Part shown: positions 23,265 through 31,182 of the stretch, piece by piece
How positions within the stretch are numbered: the stretch's first letter is position 1
Layout of the letters: each line of letters opens with the position of its first letter
NCBI GenBank assembly: GCA_937858995.1
Contig: CALLZC010000136.1
Coordinates: 1-32,108 of the forward strand
DNA length: 32,108 nucleotides
Reading direction: 5' to 3'
Source of the DNA: an uncultured Nostocoides sp.
GTDB taxonomy: Bacteria > Actinomycetota > Actinomycetes > Actinomycetales > Dermatophilaceae
Made by a program: the position numbers and the translations under genes
The notes under the pieces: model-generated
Databases searched by the model: none
Seen by the model: the letters and a program-made list of their open reading frames with translations, nothing else
What the model was told of the DNA's origin: nothing

Positions 23265-24476
23265 ATGCGAACTCTGATAATGACCGCCCTGACGGCCGCC
23301 GCGCTGGCGGCTGCACCAGCCGCCGGGGCGTATGCCGCGGACGAGCCGTCGCGCCCCATCTTCTATGACGCACCCGCGGTCCTGCCGGCGGGCAATGGTG
23401 CGATCATCCGCACCGAGCCGCTGTCGTATGCCGTCGACCCGGCAGGGCTGAGCTCGCTGGCCGTCACCTCGACCCGGGTGCTGTATACCTCCACCGACCG
23501 AGCCGGAGAACGGATCGCCGTCAGTGGTTCGGTGATCGTCCCCAAGGCGCCCTGGATCGGTTTCGGCAAGCGCCCAGTGATCGGCTATGCGGTCGGCACC
23601 CAGGGAATGGCCGACCGCTGCGCCCCCTCGCGCATGTTGAGCGAGGGTTTCGAGTATGAGGGAGTGTTCATCAAGGGCCTCCTGGCCCGCGGCTACGCGA
23701 TCGCGATGACCGACTACGAGGGGCTGGGGACGGCCGGGGTTCACACGTACATGAACCGAGCCGCTCAAGGCCACGCCGTTCTGGACATGGTGCGTGCTGC
23801 GCAAAAGCTCCCAGGGTCCGGTCTGAGCGGGCAGAGCCCGGTTGGCCTCGTGGGGTACTCCCAAGGTGGCGGGGCCACCGCCTCGGCAGCGGAACTGGCG
23901 GCGTCATACGCGCCCGAACTGCGGGTGCTCGGGGCCGTTGCGGGCGCCGTCCCCGCGGACCTGCAGGCGGTTGCCGCCAACCTCGACGGAAGCCTGTGGG
24001 CCGAGTTCGGGTTGTATGGCTTCCGCGGTTTGGCTGCGGCATACGACCTGGATCTGGCGCCCTTCCTCAACTCCACCGGGCGCACCGTCATGGATGCGGT
24101 CGAGGGGGAATGCGTCACGGACCTGGCCAACCACGCGTTCATTCGCTCGGCTACCCTCACGGCCGACGGACAAAGCGTCGTCGAGACGATGAAGCGGGCG
24201 CCATTTGCCGCCATGGTCGCGGACCAGCGGCTGGGGACTATCCGGCCGGCCATGCCAGTGCTGGTGACTCATTCGATGCTCGATGACACGATCCCGTTTG
24301 CGGTGGGCAAGAGCATGGCCGCGTCATGGTGCAGCAAGGGTGCCAAGGTGAGGTTCTCGCCCAATGTCACCCCGCTGCACATCGGCGGCATGCTCAACAA
24401 CAGCGCCGAGCAGTACTCCTTCCTGGAGGCCCGATTTGCCGGCCTGCCGATGGTGAGTAACTGCTGGACTCTCTGA
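23265..24476 (+). CDS. Secreted lipase/esterase (LIP family, alpha/beta hydrolase)
   Basis: 403 residues. A Sec-type signal peptide ends near residues 24-25 (AYA-AD). The alpha/beta-hydrolase triad is visible: nucleophile Ser199 in GYSQGGG, acid Asp340 or Asp341 in HSMLDDTIPF, and His372 in LHIGG. YAVGTQGMADRC and AMTDYEGLGTAG are typical of the secretory-lipase family, known from fungi and actinobacteria, acting on triglycerides or other esters outside the cell. Cysteines at about 119, 283 and 356 and near the C-terminus (NCWTL) could form disulfides. The ATG at 23265 follows GAAAGG. It is transcribed alone, divergent from the antiporter gene and ending before a large palindrome. Confidence 0.88.
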   Translation: MRTLIMTALTAAALAAAPAAGAYAADEPSRPIFYDAPAVLPAGNGAIIRTEPLSYAVDPAGLSSLAVTSTRVLYTSTDRAGERIAVSGSVIVPKAPWIGFGKRPVIGYAVGTQGMADRCAPSRMLSEGFEYEGVFIKGLLARGYAIAMTDYEGLGTAGVHTYMNRAAQGHAVLDMVRAAQKLPGSGLSGQSPVGLVGYSQGGGATASAAELAASYAPELRVLGAVAGAVPADLQAVAANLDGSLWAEFGLYGFRGLAAAYDLDLAPFLNSTGRTVMDAVEGECVTDLANHAFIRSATLTADGQSVVETMKRAPFAAMVADQRLGTIRPAMPVLVTHSMLDDTIPFAVGKSMAASWCSKGAKVRFSPNVTPLHIGGMLNNSAEQYSFLEARFAGLPMVSNCWTL

Positions 24477-24505
24477 GCGGCCAAGGGAGCAGCCAACTCA
24501 GCAGA

Positions 24506-24553
24506 AGGTGCGCTCAGAACCACAGGATGCATCCTGTGGTTCTGAGCGCACCT
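24506..24553. terminator. 48-bp perfect palindrome between converging genes
   Basis: Two 24-base arms, AGGTGCGCTCAGAACC... and its exact complement, meet at GGATGCATCC with no loop. After a single mismatch a further four pairs extend it (24501-24504 with 24555-24558). It lies 30 bp after the lipase stop and about 70 bp before the end of the converging DUF885 gene. As RNA it would be a very stable hairpin in either direction, so a bidirectional terminator is plausible. There is no T-run, and a repetitive extragenic palindrome is an alternative. Confidence 0.7.
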
Positions 24554-24569
24554 GCTGCTAGCAGAGGTT

Positions 24570-24611
24570 GCGTCAGGCCTCGGGCGTCAGGCCTCGGGCG
24601 TCAGGTCTCGG
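24570..24611. repeat. Three tandem 14-bp repeats
   Basis: GCGTCAGGCCTCGG occurs at 24570-24583 and 24584-24597, with a one-base variant (GGTCTCGG ending) at 24598-24611. The repeats sit between the 48-bp palindrome and the end of the DUF885 gene. No function is evident. Confidence 0.9.
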
Positions 24612-24621
24612 GCGTCAACCG

Positions 24622-26295
24622 TCAGTCGTCGCCGAGAACAGCGTGGCGCAGGGTGTCCAGGCCGACACCGCCGATGTCGAGGGCGCGGCGGTGGAAATCC
24701 TTGAGGTCGAAGTCGGCCCCCGCGCGGCGCGCGGACTCGGCGCGCAGTTGCAGCCAGAGCCGCTCCCCGATCTTGTATGACGGGGCCTGGCCCGGCCAGC
24801 CCAGGTAGCGGTCCAGCTCGAAACGCAGGATGGCCTCGTCCATGTGGGCGTGGGCGGTGAGGTAGCGCCAGGCCTTGTCATAGTCCCAGGCGCCGCCGCC
24901 GACCTCGGCCGGGGCCTCGAAGCCGCAATGCACCCCGATGTCGATGACCACCCGCGCCGCCCGCAGCGATTGGCCGTCGAGCCAACCGAGGCGGTTGCCC
25001 GGGTCGTCCATGAACCCCAACTCGGCCATGAGGCGCTCGGAGTAGAGGGCCCAGCCCTCGCCATGCCCCGAGGTCCAGGCCGACAGGCGACGCCAGCGGT
25101 TGAGCAACTCCCGTCGATAGACGGTCTGCGCGACCTGCAGATGATGTCCGGGGACACCCTCGTGATAGACGGTTGTCAGCTCGCGCCAGGTGGTGAACTC
25201 AGTAACGCCCTTGGGCACCGACCACCACATCCGGCCGGGCCGGGAGAAGTCATCGCTCGGGCCGGTGTAATAGATGCCTCCGAACTGGGTCGGCGCGATG
25301 CACCCCTCGATGACCCGCACCGGGCCGGGAATGTCGAAGTGCACGTCGGCTAAGGCGTCGATCGCCTCGTCGGCCTTGGCCTGCATCCAGACCTGGAGCG
25401 CCTCGACTCCGTGCAATTGGTATGCCGGGTCCGCGTCGAGTATGGCGATGACGTCATCGGGGGAGGCGCCCGGCCGGACCCGGTCCGCGACCGCGGCGCG
25501 CTCGGCTTCGATCGCCTCCATCTCCTGCTGACCCCACGCGTACGTCTCCGCGAGATCCACGACGCTGCCCAGGAAGTAGCGAGAGTACAGCTCATACGCC
25601 GCCCGCCCGCATCCGTCAGCGATCGGCGCGCGAGGCAGCAGCCGATCGCGCAGCTCATTGCCCAGGTGGCCGTATGCCGCGGCCGCCACATCGATCGCCG
25701 CCTCGAGTTCGGCGCGGGTCTCGGCGGCCAGGTCCGCGGCCGCGACATTCTGGCGCAGGCTCGCGAAGTAGCCCTCAGGGCCGGTGAATTCGGCGCACTG
25801 CCGCATACAGGCCTCGACCTGGCGCACGGGTGCGATGCGCCCGCGATCGGCGGCCGTGCTCAGCGTCTGAACCCACTGACTCAGTGCCTTCGGCACGGCG
25901 TGGAGCCGGGCGGCGAAGGTGCGCCACTCCTGGTCCGTGTTGGTCGGCATCAGGTCGAAAATGCCCCGAATGTTCTGCATGGGGGAGGCGATGACGTTGA
26001 GCGCCGACTCCTCCAGGCCCGCTGCATACATCTCCTGCGCGAGGCCGAGGCGTTCGCGCATCGCCGCGATGGTGACCCTGTCGATATCGTCCGTGGGGGT
26101 GGCCTCGGCGAGCTGCGCCAGGGTCGCCGCACGCAGGCGCGCGGCGGCCGCGAACCCCTCGGGAGAGAAGTCATCGAGGAGGTGGTCGTAACCGGGCACG
26201 CCCAGATGGGTGGCGGCGATGGGTGACAAGGCCATCTCGGCCTCGAAGAAGGCCTCGGCAATGGCATCCACGGCTGATGGGTTGCGGGTAGTCAC
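24622..26295 (-). CDS. DUF885 family metallopeptidase-like protein
   Basis: A 557-residue largely helical protein of the DUF885 family. The zinc-binding signature is VYHEGVPGHHLQ, with His378, Glu379 and His384/385. A further conserved stretch, SGHGEGWALYSERL (about 406-419), supplies the third ligand region. The family is annotated as gluzincin-like peptidase; substrates are not known for most members. It has no signal peptide, so it is cytoplasmic. I start at the GTG at 26295 (VTTRNPSAV), where similarity to the family's helical N-terminus begins. A frame open to 26421 adds an unconvincing Arg-rich leader. Its 5' flank is the left edge of a possible insertion (repeat at 26307). Confidence 0.88.
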   Translation of the reverse strand: MTTRNPSAVDAIAEAFFEAEMALSPIAATHLGVPGYDHLLDDFSPEGFAAAARLRAATLAQLAEATPTDDIDRVTIAAMRERLGLAQEMYAAGLEESALNVIASPMQNIRGIFDLMPTNTDQEWRTFAARLHAVPKALSQWVQTLSTAADRGRIAPVRQVEACMRQCAEFTGPEGYFASLRQNVAAADLAAETRAELEAAIDVAAAAYGHLGNELRDRLLPRAPIADGCGRAAYELYSRYFLGSVVDLAETYAWGQQEMEAIEAERAAVADRVRPGASPDDVIAILDADPAYQLHGVEALQVWMQAKADEAIDALADVHFDIPGPVRVIEGCIAPTQFGGIYYTGPSDDFSRPGRMWWSVPKGVTEFTTWRELTTVYHEGVPGHHLQVAQTVYRRELLNRWRRLSAWTSGHGEGWALYSERLMAELGFMDDPGNRLGWLDGQSLRAARVVIDIGVHCGFEAPAEVGGGAWDYDKAWRYLTAHAHMDEAILRFELDRYLGWPGQAPSYKIGERLWLQLRAESARRAGADFDLKDFHRRALDIGGVGLDTLRHAVLGDD

Positions 26296-26306
26296 GGAGC
26301 GCGACG

Positions 26307-26344
26307 CTACCCGACGCCGCGACCACAAGCATCTCCATCGGCGC
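26307..26344 (+). repeat. Left copy of imperfect direct repeat flanking a low-GC segment
   Basis: CTACCCGACGCCGCGAC at 26307-26323 recurs exactly at 27387-27403. After a short variable stretch both copies continue CATC-(T/C)CCATCGGCGC, giving about 38-39 bp of similarity with one length difference. The two copies bracket about 1.04 kb of unusual composition. Confidence 0.8.
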
Positions 26345-26692
26345 GGAAACGCCACGGCCACGACGGTGAACGCCATCGCGAGGTACCCCTTCAACCCGGC
26401 CAGACGTCGAGCCCGTGTCAAGGCTTACGCGATGGCGGCGCTCAGGCGGAAGTGTCTCGTCGTAGATGCAGGACTCGACTGAGACGGTGGCGCGCTCGCG
26501 GCAGGCGGCGTAGAGATCGCAAGCGCCGCGTACCGCAGCACCCACACGGGCGAACCTGCCGAGCACTGATCAGAACCTGTGGGCAGCCCGTCGCGTGACA
26601 CGCCGATCCACAGGTCTTGACTAATGCTCGAACCTACCTAGGCTTTTCCCAGCCGTCTGGTCTCGGTCAGCGGCATCTGAGGGGAGGTCGCG
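26345..26692. other. Gene-poor stretch with a candidate promoter
   Basis: I see no convincing gene between the left repeat and 26693. An inverted repeat ACCTGTGG / CCACAGGT lies at 26575-26582 and 26608-26615. Directly after it, TTGACT (26617-26622) and TAGGCT (26639-26644), 16 bp apart, form a plausible sigma-70 promoter pointing right. GGGGAGG at 26681-26687 is a strong ribosome site before an ATG at 26693. The signals suggest a small gene starting there. Confidence 0.45.
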
Positions 26693-26825
26693 ATGCGACG
26701 AAAGAGATTGTTTCAGGGCTTAGTGGGAGAGGACGCAGGTCTTCTACTACGGGGTCCTGCACACCGGTCGGTGGCGCTACTGCAGTGCCAATTGCACGTA
26801 CTACCAAGTGCCATGGGTGTCCTGA
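26693..26825 (+). pseudogene. Possible frameshifted small protein gene
   Basis: From the ATG at 26693, which has a strong ribosome site and a promoter upstream, the first frame opens MRRKRLFQGLVGEDA but then has poor codon use and runs into the next gene. From about 26739 another frame reads VFYYGVLHTGRWRYC and on through NCTYYQVPWVS to a TGA at 26823-26825, with third positions mostly G/C. Joining the two would give a protein of about 43 residues, aromatic-rich with two cysteines. That requires a one-base shift near 26735-26740, real or an error. I recognise no family. Confidence 0.3.
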
Positions 26826-26840
26826 TATTGGGGCTTGAAA

Positions 26841-27356
26841 ATGGACCGAGATTGGGACGAACCGCAGTCAGCCTACGTCGTGGATCTAGGTCTGACAGGA
26901 CGGGCGCGGACCCGACCGCCAAGCGAAGTACTTGAATCGAAGTACTTGACGGAACGGGGCTACCACTTGGTGGATCCGGACAGCGTTCGCCTGGCTCTGT
27001 TGACCGCGATTTGGCCACCCGAGCAGCGTGTGTGGATTTACGATCGAAGGTCTCGTGTTGAAAGATGGTGGAGGGACGACGGGTCCGCGCAGAACCGGCC
27101 GTTGAGTGAAGAACACCGACGCGAGATCGAGGGAGACATAAACTCCGTCCTGGCGAGGGCTGGCTTGGCGCCGCGACCAGCGGGTCGATTGTGGTTTGTG
27201 CGTTTGCCGACCGGCCGAAGGAACCTCGCGCGATATCAGATGGCTCTCGCCAAGCGCGTTGAACGTTCAGGGATCTCCGATCGAGAGCCAGGGCCGCAGT
27301 GGGCAGAGTGCACCAAACTCTTGATCCTTCAGGATTTTGAGAGCATGCACCCATAG
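26841..27356 (+). CDS. Orphan hypothetical protein, 171 aa
   Basis: I do not recognise this protein. It is soluble and highly charged, with many Arg and Glu, several Trp (IWPPEQRVWIYD, VERWWRDDG) and no signal or membrane segment. The middle (SEEHRREIEGDINSVLARAG) looks helical. Third-codon G+C is visibly lower than in the surrounding genes, and the gene lies in the low-GC segment between the direct repeats, suggesting acquisition. The ATG at 26841 is 15 bp after the end of the possible small gene, so they may be one transcript; a TTG two codons upstream is an alternative start. Confidence 0.55.
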   Translation: MDRDWDEPQSAYVVDLGLTGRARTRPPSEVLESKYLTERGYHLVDPDSVRLALLTAIWPPEQRVWIYDRRSRVERWWRDDGSAQNRPLSEEHRREIEGDINSVLARAGLAPRPAGRLWFVRLPTGRRNLARYQMALAKRVERSGISDREPGPQWAECTKLLILQDFESMHP

Positions 27357-27386
27357 GGCGCGGCAGGGTGGCCAGGCACTGGAGGA

Positions 27387-27425
27387 CTACCCGACGCCGC
27401 GACGGCAGGTCATCCCCATCGGCGC
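27387..27425 (+). repeat. Right copy of imperfect direct repeat flanking a low-GC segment
   Basis: This is the second copy of CTACCCGACGCCGCGAC followed by CATCCCCATCGGCGC, matching the left copy next to the DUF885 start. It falls between the end of the orphan gene and the end of accE, where no gene is present. Confidence 0.8.
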
Positions 27426-27468
27426 TATCGTCCGGCCCCGCGCGTCGCGATCGACCGTAGGGGGCGAC

Positions 27469-27702
27469 CTAGTGCGGCCAGGAGCCCGCTTGCCAGGCCC
27501 CACGTCCCGGGTGCGGGGCGGCGCGGACGGCGCGCTTGGGGCTGGCCCACTCGGTCAGCGTGCGCGGCAGGGGCGGTGCCGCGGTCCCCGCGGCCACCCC
27601 CAGGACTGCCACGAGCGCGGCCAACTCTGCCGCGCTGGGGTCCCCGCGCACGACCCGCAGGGTCGGTGCCTCGCCGCCGGAACCGCTGGGCGCGCCGCTC
27701 AT
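27469..27702 (-). CDS. Acyl-CoA carboxylase epsilon subunit
   Basis: A 77-residue small subunit specific to actinobacterial acyl-CoA carboxylases. The conserved helix [20 protein letters not shown] (about 15-34) is clear. It is followed by a Pro/Ala linker, a Trp-containing segment (TEWASPKRA) and the C-terminal [10 protein letters not shown]. Epsilon binds the alpha and beta subunits and raises activity in the characterised Streptomyces and Mycobacterium complexes. Its ATG overlaps the stop of the upstream beta-subunit gene (ATGA), giving coupled synthesis. Confidence 0.88.
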   Translation of the reverse strand: MSGAPSGSGGEAPTLRVVRGDPSAAELAALVAVLGVAAGTAAPPLPRTLTEWASPKRAVRAAPHPGRGAWQAGSWPH

Positions 27703-29303
27703 AGGGGGATATTCCCGTGCTTCTTGGGCGGCAGGCTTTGGCGCTTATTGCGCAGGGCGCGCAGTGCCCGGCTGACGTTCATCCGAGTATTGGACGGTGA
27801 GATCACGGTGTCGATGTAGCCGCGCTCGGCCGCGACATAGGGATTGGCCAGCGTGTCCTCGTACTCGGCGATGAATTCCTGGCGCACGGCGGCGATGTCG
27901 CGGCCGGCGTCCTGCGCCTGCCGCAGTTCCTTCCGGTACAAGATGTTGACCGCCCCCTGCGCTCCCATCACCGCGATCTGCCCGGTCGGCCACGACAGGT
28001 TGATGTCGGCTCCCAGGTGCTTGGAGCCCATGACGTCGTAGGCGCCGCCGTAGGCCTTGCGGGTGATGACGGTGACCTTGGGGACGGTCGCCTCGGCATA
28101 GGCATAGATGAGCTTGGCGCCCCGGCGAATGATGCCGTTCCACTCCTGATCCGTGCCCGGCAGGAACCCCGGGACGTCGACGAAGGTGAGGATCGGGACA
28201 TTGAAGGCGTCGCAGGTGCGCACGAACCGCGCGGCCTTTTCCGAGGCGTCGATATCCAGGGTGCCCGCGAACTGCATCGGCTGGTTGGCGACAATCCCGA
28301 CGCTGCGGCCATCGATGCGACCGAAGCCGATGAGGATATTCGGCGCGAACAGCGCCTGGACCTCGAGGAAGTCGCCATCGTCAACGATGTGCTCGATGAC
28401 ATGCTTCATGTCATAGGGCTGATTCGCCGAGTCCGGGATGATCGTGTCGAGTTCGAGGTCGTAGTCGGTGACCGCGAGGTCGTTCTCGAGGTCGAAGCTC
28501 GGGGGCTCCTCGAGGTTGTTGGAGGGCAGGTAGGACAGCAGTGCCTTGACGTAGTCGATCGCATCGCGTTCATCCGTACCCAGGTAATGGGCATTTCCAG
28601 ACTTGGTGTTGTGCGTGCGCGCGCCGCCGAGTTCCTCGAAGCCCACCTCCTCACCGGTGACTGTCTTGATGACGTCGGGGCCGGTGATGAACATGTGGGA
28701 GGTCTGATCCACCATGACCGTGAAGTCCGTGATGGCCGGAGAATAGACCGCTCCACCCGCGCACGGGCCCATGATCAGCGAGATCTGCGGGATGACGCCG
28801 GACGCGTGGACATTGCGCAGGAAGATCTCGCCGTAAAGGCCCAGCGAGGCCACGCCCTCTTGGATGCGGGCCCCCCCGGAGTCATTGAGGCCGATCACAG
28901 GGCAGCCGATCTTCATCGCGAAGTCCATGACCTTGACGATCTTCTCGCCGAAAACCTCACCCAGCGAACCGCCGAAGACCGTGAAGTCCTGGGCAAAGAC
29001 CGCGACCGTGCGGCCATCGACCTGCCCGTAGCCGGTGACCACGCCATCACCGTAGGGCCGGTGCTGCTCCTGCCCGAAGGCGTTGCTGCGGTGCCGGGCG
29101 TACTTGTCCATCTCGATGAAGGTGCCCTCGTCGAGAAGGATCGCGATGCGCTCGCGGGCCGTCATCTTGCCCTTGGCGTGCTGCTTTTGCACGGCCCGAT
29201 CGGATCCGGCATGGGCGACCTCGGCGACGCGGCGTTTCAGGTCGGCCAGCTTGCCCGCCGTGGTGTGGAGGTCGATATCCGGGGATGCTGCATCCGCGCT
29301 CAT
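27699..29303 (-). CDS. accD: Acyl-CoA/propionyl-CoA carboxylase beta subunit
   Basis: A 534-residue carboxyltransferase of the AccD5/PccB type. The N-terminal half has [28 protein letters not shown] and the oxyanion-hole glycines in [17 protein letters not shown]. The C-terminal half has [15 protein letters not shown] and [20 protein letters not shown], the usual second oxyanion site. It transfers carboxyl from biotin to acetyl- or propionyl-CoA for fatty-acid or methylmalonyl-CoA formation. It is translationally coupled to the epsilon subunit and divergent from the biotin ligase gene, an arrangement conserved in actinobacteria. Only 25 bp separate the two start codons, and a -10-like TAGGCT sits eight bases before this ATG. 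It also has GGAGG next to the ATG. Confidence 0.94.
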   Translation of the reverse strand: MSADAASPDIDLHTTAGKLADLKRRVAEVAHAGSDRAVQKQHAKGKMTARERIAILLDEGTFIEMDKYARHRSNAFGQEQHRPYGDGVVTGYGQVDGRTVAVFAQDFTVFGGSLGEVFGEKIVKVMDFAMKIGCPVIGLNDSGGARIQEGVASLGLYGEIFLRNVHASGVIPQISLIMGPCAGGAVYSPAITDFTVMVDQTSHMFITGPDVIKTVTGEEVGFEELGGARTHNTKSGNAHYLGTDERDAIDYVKALLSYLPSNNLEEPPSFDLENDLAVTDYDLELDTIIPDSANQPYDMKHVIEHIVDDGDFLEVQALFAPNILIGFGRIDGRSVGIVANQPMQFAGTLDIDASEKAARFVRTCDAFNVPILTFVDVPGFLPGTDQEWNGIIRRGAKLIYAYAEATVPKVTVITRKAYGGAYDVMGSKHLGADINLSWPTGQIAVMGAQGAVNILYRKELRQAQDAGRDIAAVRQEFIAEYEDTLANPYVAAERGYIDTVISPSNTRMNVSRALRALRNKRQSLPPKKHGNIPL

Positions 29304-29328
29304 GCCTCCGAAGCCTAGCCTTGGCACT
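29304..29328. promoter_or_regulatory. Compact divergent accD/birA promoter with overlapping -10s
   Basis: The gap holds AAGCCTAGCCTT. On the plus strand TAGCCT (29316-29321) is a TANNNT -10 whose start point would fall at or beside the birA ATG. On the minus strand TAGGCT (29317 to 29312) is the mirror -10 for accD, with its start point 1-2 bases from that ATG. The two -10s share the central TA. Leaderless or near-leaderless transcripts both ways are inferred. No good -35 is seen. Confidence 0.5.
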
Positions 29329-30108
29329 ATGCGCCCAGCACTCGACATGGCCCGGATCCGGGCGGCCCTGCAGGAGAGTTCCGTCACCCAAGTGATCGGA
29401 CACGAGCGGCTCGCCTCGACCAACACCGAGGCGGTGGCCATCGCGCAGCCCTGGGCGCTCGTGCTTGCCGAGCATCAGGTTGGCGGGAAGGGTCGCCTCG
29501 GCCGGTCGTGGAGCGAGGTCCCGCGGGCTGGGCTCGCCATGTCAATCCTGGTCCCGGAGCCACCGCGGGCCGTGGGATGGGTGCCGCTGCTCACGGGCTT
29601 GGCCCTGCACCGGGCAGTCCTCGAGACCACCTCTGTGGTGACCTCGATCAAATGGCCCAATGATGTGCTCGGCCCCAGCGGCGGCAAGCTGGCCGGAATC
29701 TTGTGCGAGCGCATCGCGGCTGGCGTTGTTATCGGCGCGGGCCTCAACGTCGACCACACCCTTAGTGAACTGCCCGTCGAGGGAGCCAGCTCGCTGGCGC
29801 TCGAGCTCGGCACCCACGCCGGTCTGGACCGATCAGCTCTCGTCATTGCGTATGTGCAGCACGTGGACCGACTGCTGGCCGACCTCACCGCAGGTGGCGC
29901 TGCCGCGGAGGGGGTGCGCACGGCATACCGGAAGCACTGCGCGACGATCGGGGCCAGCGTGCAGGTCAGCGGGGCGGCGGCCGACCACCACGGCCCGTTG
30001 GTGGCTCTAGCGGTCGACGATGAGGGCCGGTTGGTGCTGCGTGATGGCTCGGGGCGTTCCTTCGCGGTGGCCGCTGGTGACGTGCGTCACGTGCGCATGG
30101 CAGAGTAG
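29329..30108 (+). CDS. birA: Biotin--[acetyl-CoA-carboxylase] ligase
   Basis: 259 residues. It activates biotin with ATP and attaches it to the carrier lysine of acyl-CoA carboxylase alpha subunits. The biotinyl-AMP loop is [10 protein letters not shown] (52-61), a variant of the usual GRGRxGRxW with Lys for the first Arg. KWPNDV is at 108-113, and GGKLAGIL carries the catalytic Lys120. GAGLNV follows, and a short SH3-like C-terminal domain ends the protein. It has no N-terminal DNA-binding domain, so this is a monofunctional enzyme without repressor activity, as usual in actinobacteria. It starts at ATG 29329 with no ribosome site, consistent with a leaderless mRNA. Confidence 0.93.
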   Translation: MRPALDMARIRAALQESSVTQVIGHERLASTNTEAVAIAQPWALVLAEHQVGGKGRLGRSWSEVPRAGLAMSILVPEPPRAVGWVPLLTGLALHRAVLETTSVVTSIKWPNDVLGPSGGKLAGILCERIAAGVVIGAGLNVDHTLSELPVEGASSLALELGTHAGLDRSALVIAYVQHVDRLLADLTAGGAAAEGVRTAYRKHCATIGASVQVSGAAADHHGPLVALAVDDEGRLVLRDGSGRSFAVAAGDVRHVRMAE

Positions 30109-30138
30109 TCGCAGAGTCAGCCAGGGAGAGCGCGCATC

Positions 30139-31182
30139 GTGGGCCATGTGGATCCGGACGTCGAGGCGTTCCTGGACGAGATCCGGGGACGCCTCCTCGG
30201 CGAGCACGTGGCGACCGGGCGTGCCGAGATCTCGCGCCGTGCGGACCTGTCGCTGCCGATGGTCACGTCGTTTTGGCACGCCCTCGGCTTCCCGGTGGCG
30301 CAAACCGACTCGGGGGCCTTCACTCAGGCCGACCTGGACGCCCTGCGACGCATCCTGGAATTGCTGCAGCAGGGGGGCGATGAGCAACTGCTTTTGGGGA
30401 TGACCCGAGCTGTGGCCCGCACCGCGGACCGGCTCACCGTGTGGCAGACGCAGCTGGTGGCCGAATCGCTGCTCCCGGACGATCCGTGCGTCGACTCCGG
30501 CATGGACGTCGAATCCGCGCTCGAGGTGGCCCGGCAGTTGGCCGCTGCGGCGGACATCATCGAGCCGCTCATGACCTATGCCTGGCGGCGCCACCTGTAT
30601 GCCGCCTTGACCCGCATGGTCAGTGACGCGGACCCCGATGGCGCCAACTCCGGGCCCATCCGACTCGTCGGCTTCGCCGATCTGGTCAACTTCACGGCCT
30701 ATGTGCGCCGGGCCACCGAACGCGAATTGGCCGTGATGGTGCAGCGCTTCGAGCGCCTTGCGTCCGACATCGTCACCGCCCATGGCGGCCGGGTGATCAA
30801 GACGGTCGGGGACGAGGTGCTCTTCGTCAACCGCGATCCCGTGGCGGGCACCGCGACCGCTCTCGACCTGGTCGACACGATGGCCGAGGAGGAGGTGCTG
30901 CCGCAGGTACGGGTGGGGCTGGCCTACGGGCCCGTGCTCAGCAGGCTCGGCGACGTCTTCGGCACCACCGTCACGCGGGCCTCGCGCTTGACTGCCGTGG
31001 CCGGTGAGGGACGGGTTCTAGCCGATGAGCCCCTGTCCACCCGGCTGGCAGTCCAGTCCGGTTTCACCCTGCACCCCGGGCGCCGCCGGCAGTTGCGCGG
31101 CATCGGATTGGTCACCCCGCGGGAGGTCCGCCGCAGTCAGGGCGAGCGCCGCGAACCGAGCCCGGTGCGGCAGCTACTGTGA
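30139..31182 (+). CDS. Class III adenylate/guanylate cyclase with N-terminal regulatory domain
   Basis: 347 residues. Residues 1-165 form a helical N-terminal domain like that of mycobacterial Rv1264-type cyclases, where it inhibits the catalytic part. From about 172 the class III cyclase domain shows metal-binding Asp181 (GFADLVNFT) and Asp225 (KTVGDEVLF), with Lys221 placed to recognise adenine. The transition-state pair is normally N-x3-R; here it reads VTRASRL, with Thr280 for Asn and Arg284 kept, which could lower activity. Soluble, no membrane segments. The GTG at 30139 follows AGGGAGAG. The stop overlaps the start of the response regulator (GTGA). Confidence 0.9.
   Translation: MGHVDPDVEAFLDEIRGRLLGEHVATGRAEISRRADLSLPMVTSFWHALGFPVAQTDSGAFTQADLDALRRILELLQQGGDEQLLLGMTRAVARTADRLTVWQTQLVAESLLPDDPCVDSGMDVESALEVARQLAAAADIIEPLMTYAWRRHLYAALTRMVSDADPDGANSGPIRLVGFADLVNFTAYVRRATERELAVMVQRFERLASDIVTAHGGRVIKTVGDEVLFVNRDPVAGTATALDLVDTMAEEEVLPQVRVGLAYGPVLSRLGDVFGTTVTRASRLTAVAGEGRVLADEPLSTRLAVQSGFTLHPGRRRQLRGIGLVTPREVRRSQGERREPSPVRQLL

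Noticed and set aside
21545..23368. 607-residue plus-strand open frame
   Set aside because: It is antisense to the antiporter gene; low-complexity Gly/Arg/His-rich translation typical of a shadow frame.
24622..26421. Longer DUF885 start at 26421
   Set aside because: The extra 42 residues are Arg-rich and unlike the family; they also overlap the left direct repeat, whereas the GTG at 26295 begins the conserved helix.
26739..26825. Similarity of the aromatic stretch to lactococcin-972-type bacteriocins
   Set aside because: The Tyr/Trp richness is suggestive, but there is no signal peptide in frame and the family's Trp/His pattern is not present.
28017..29318. 433-residue plus-strand open frame
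   Set aside because: It is antisense to accD, has no recognisable domain and reflects high-GC codon bias.
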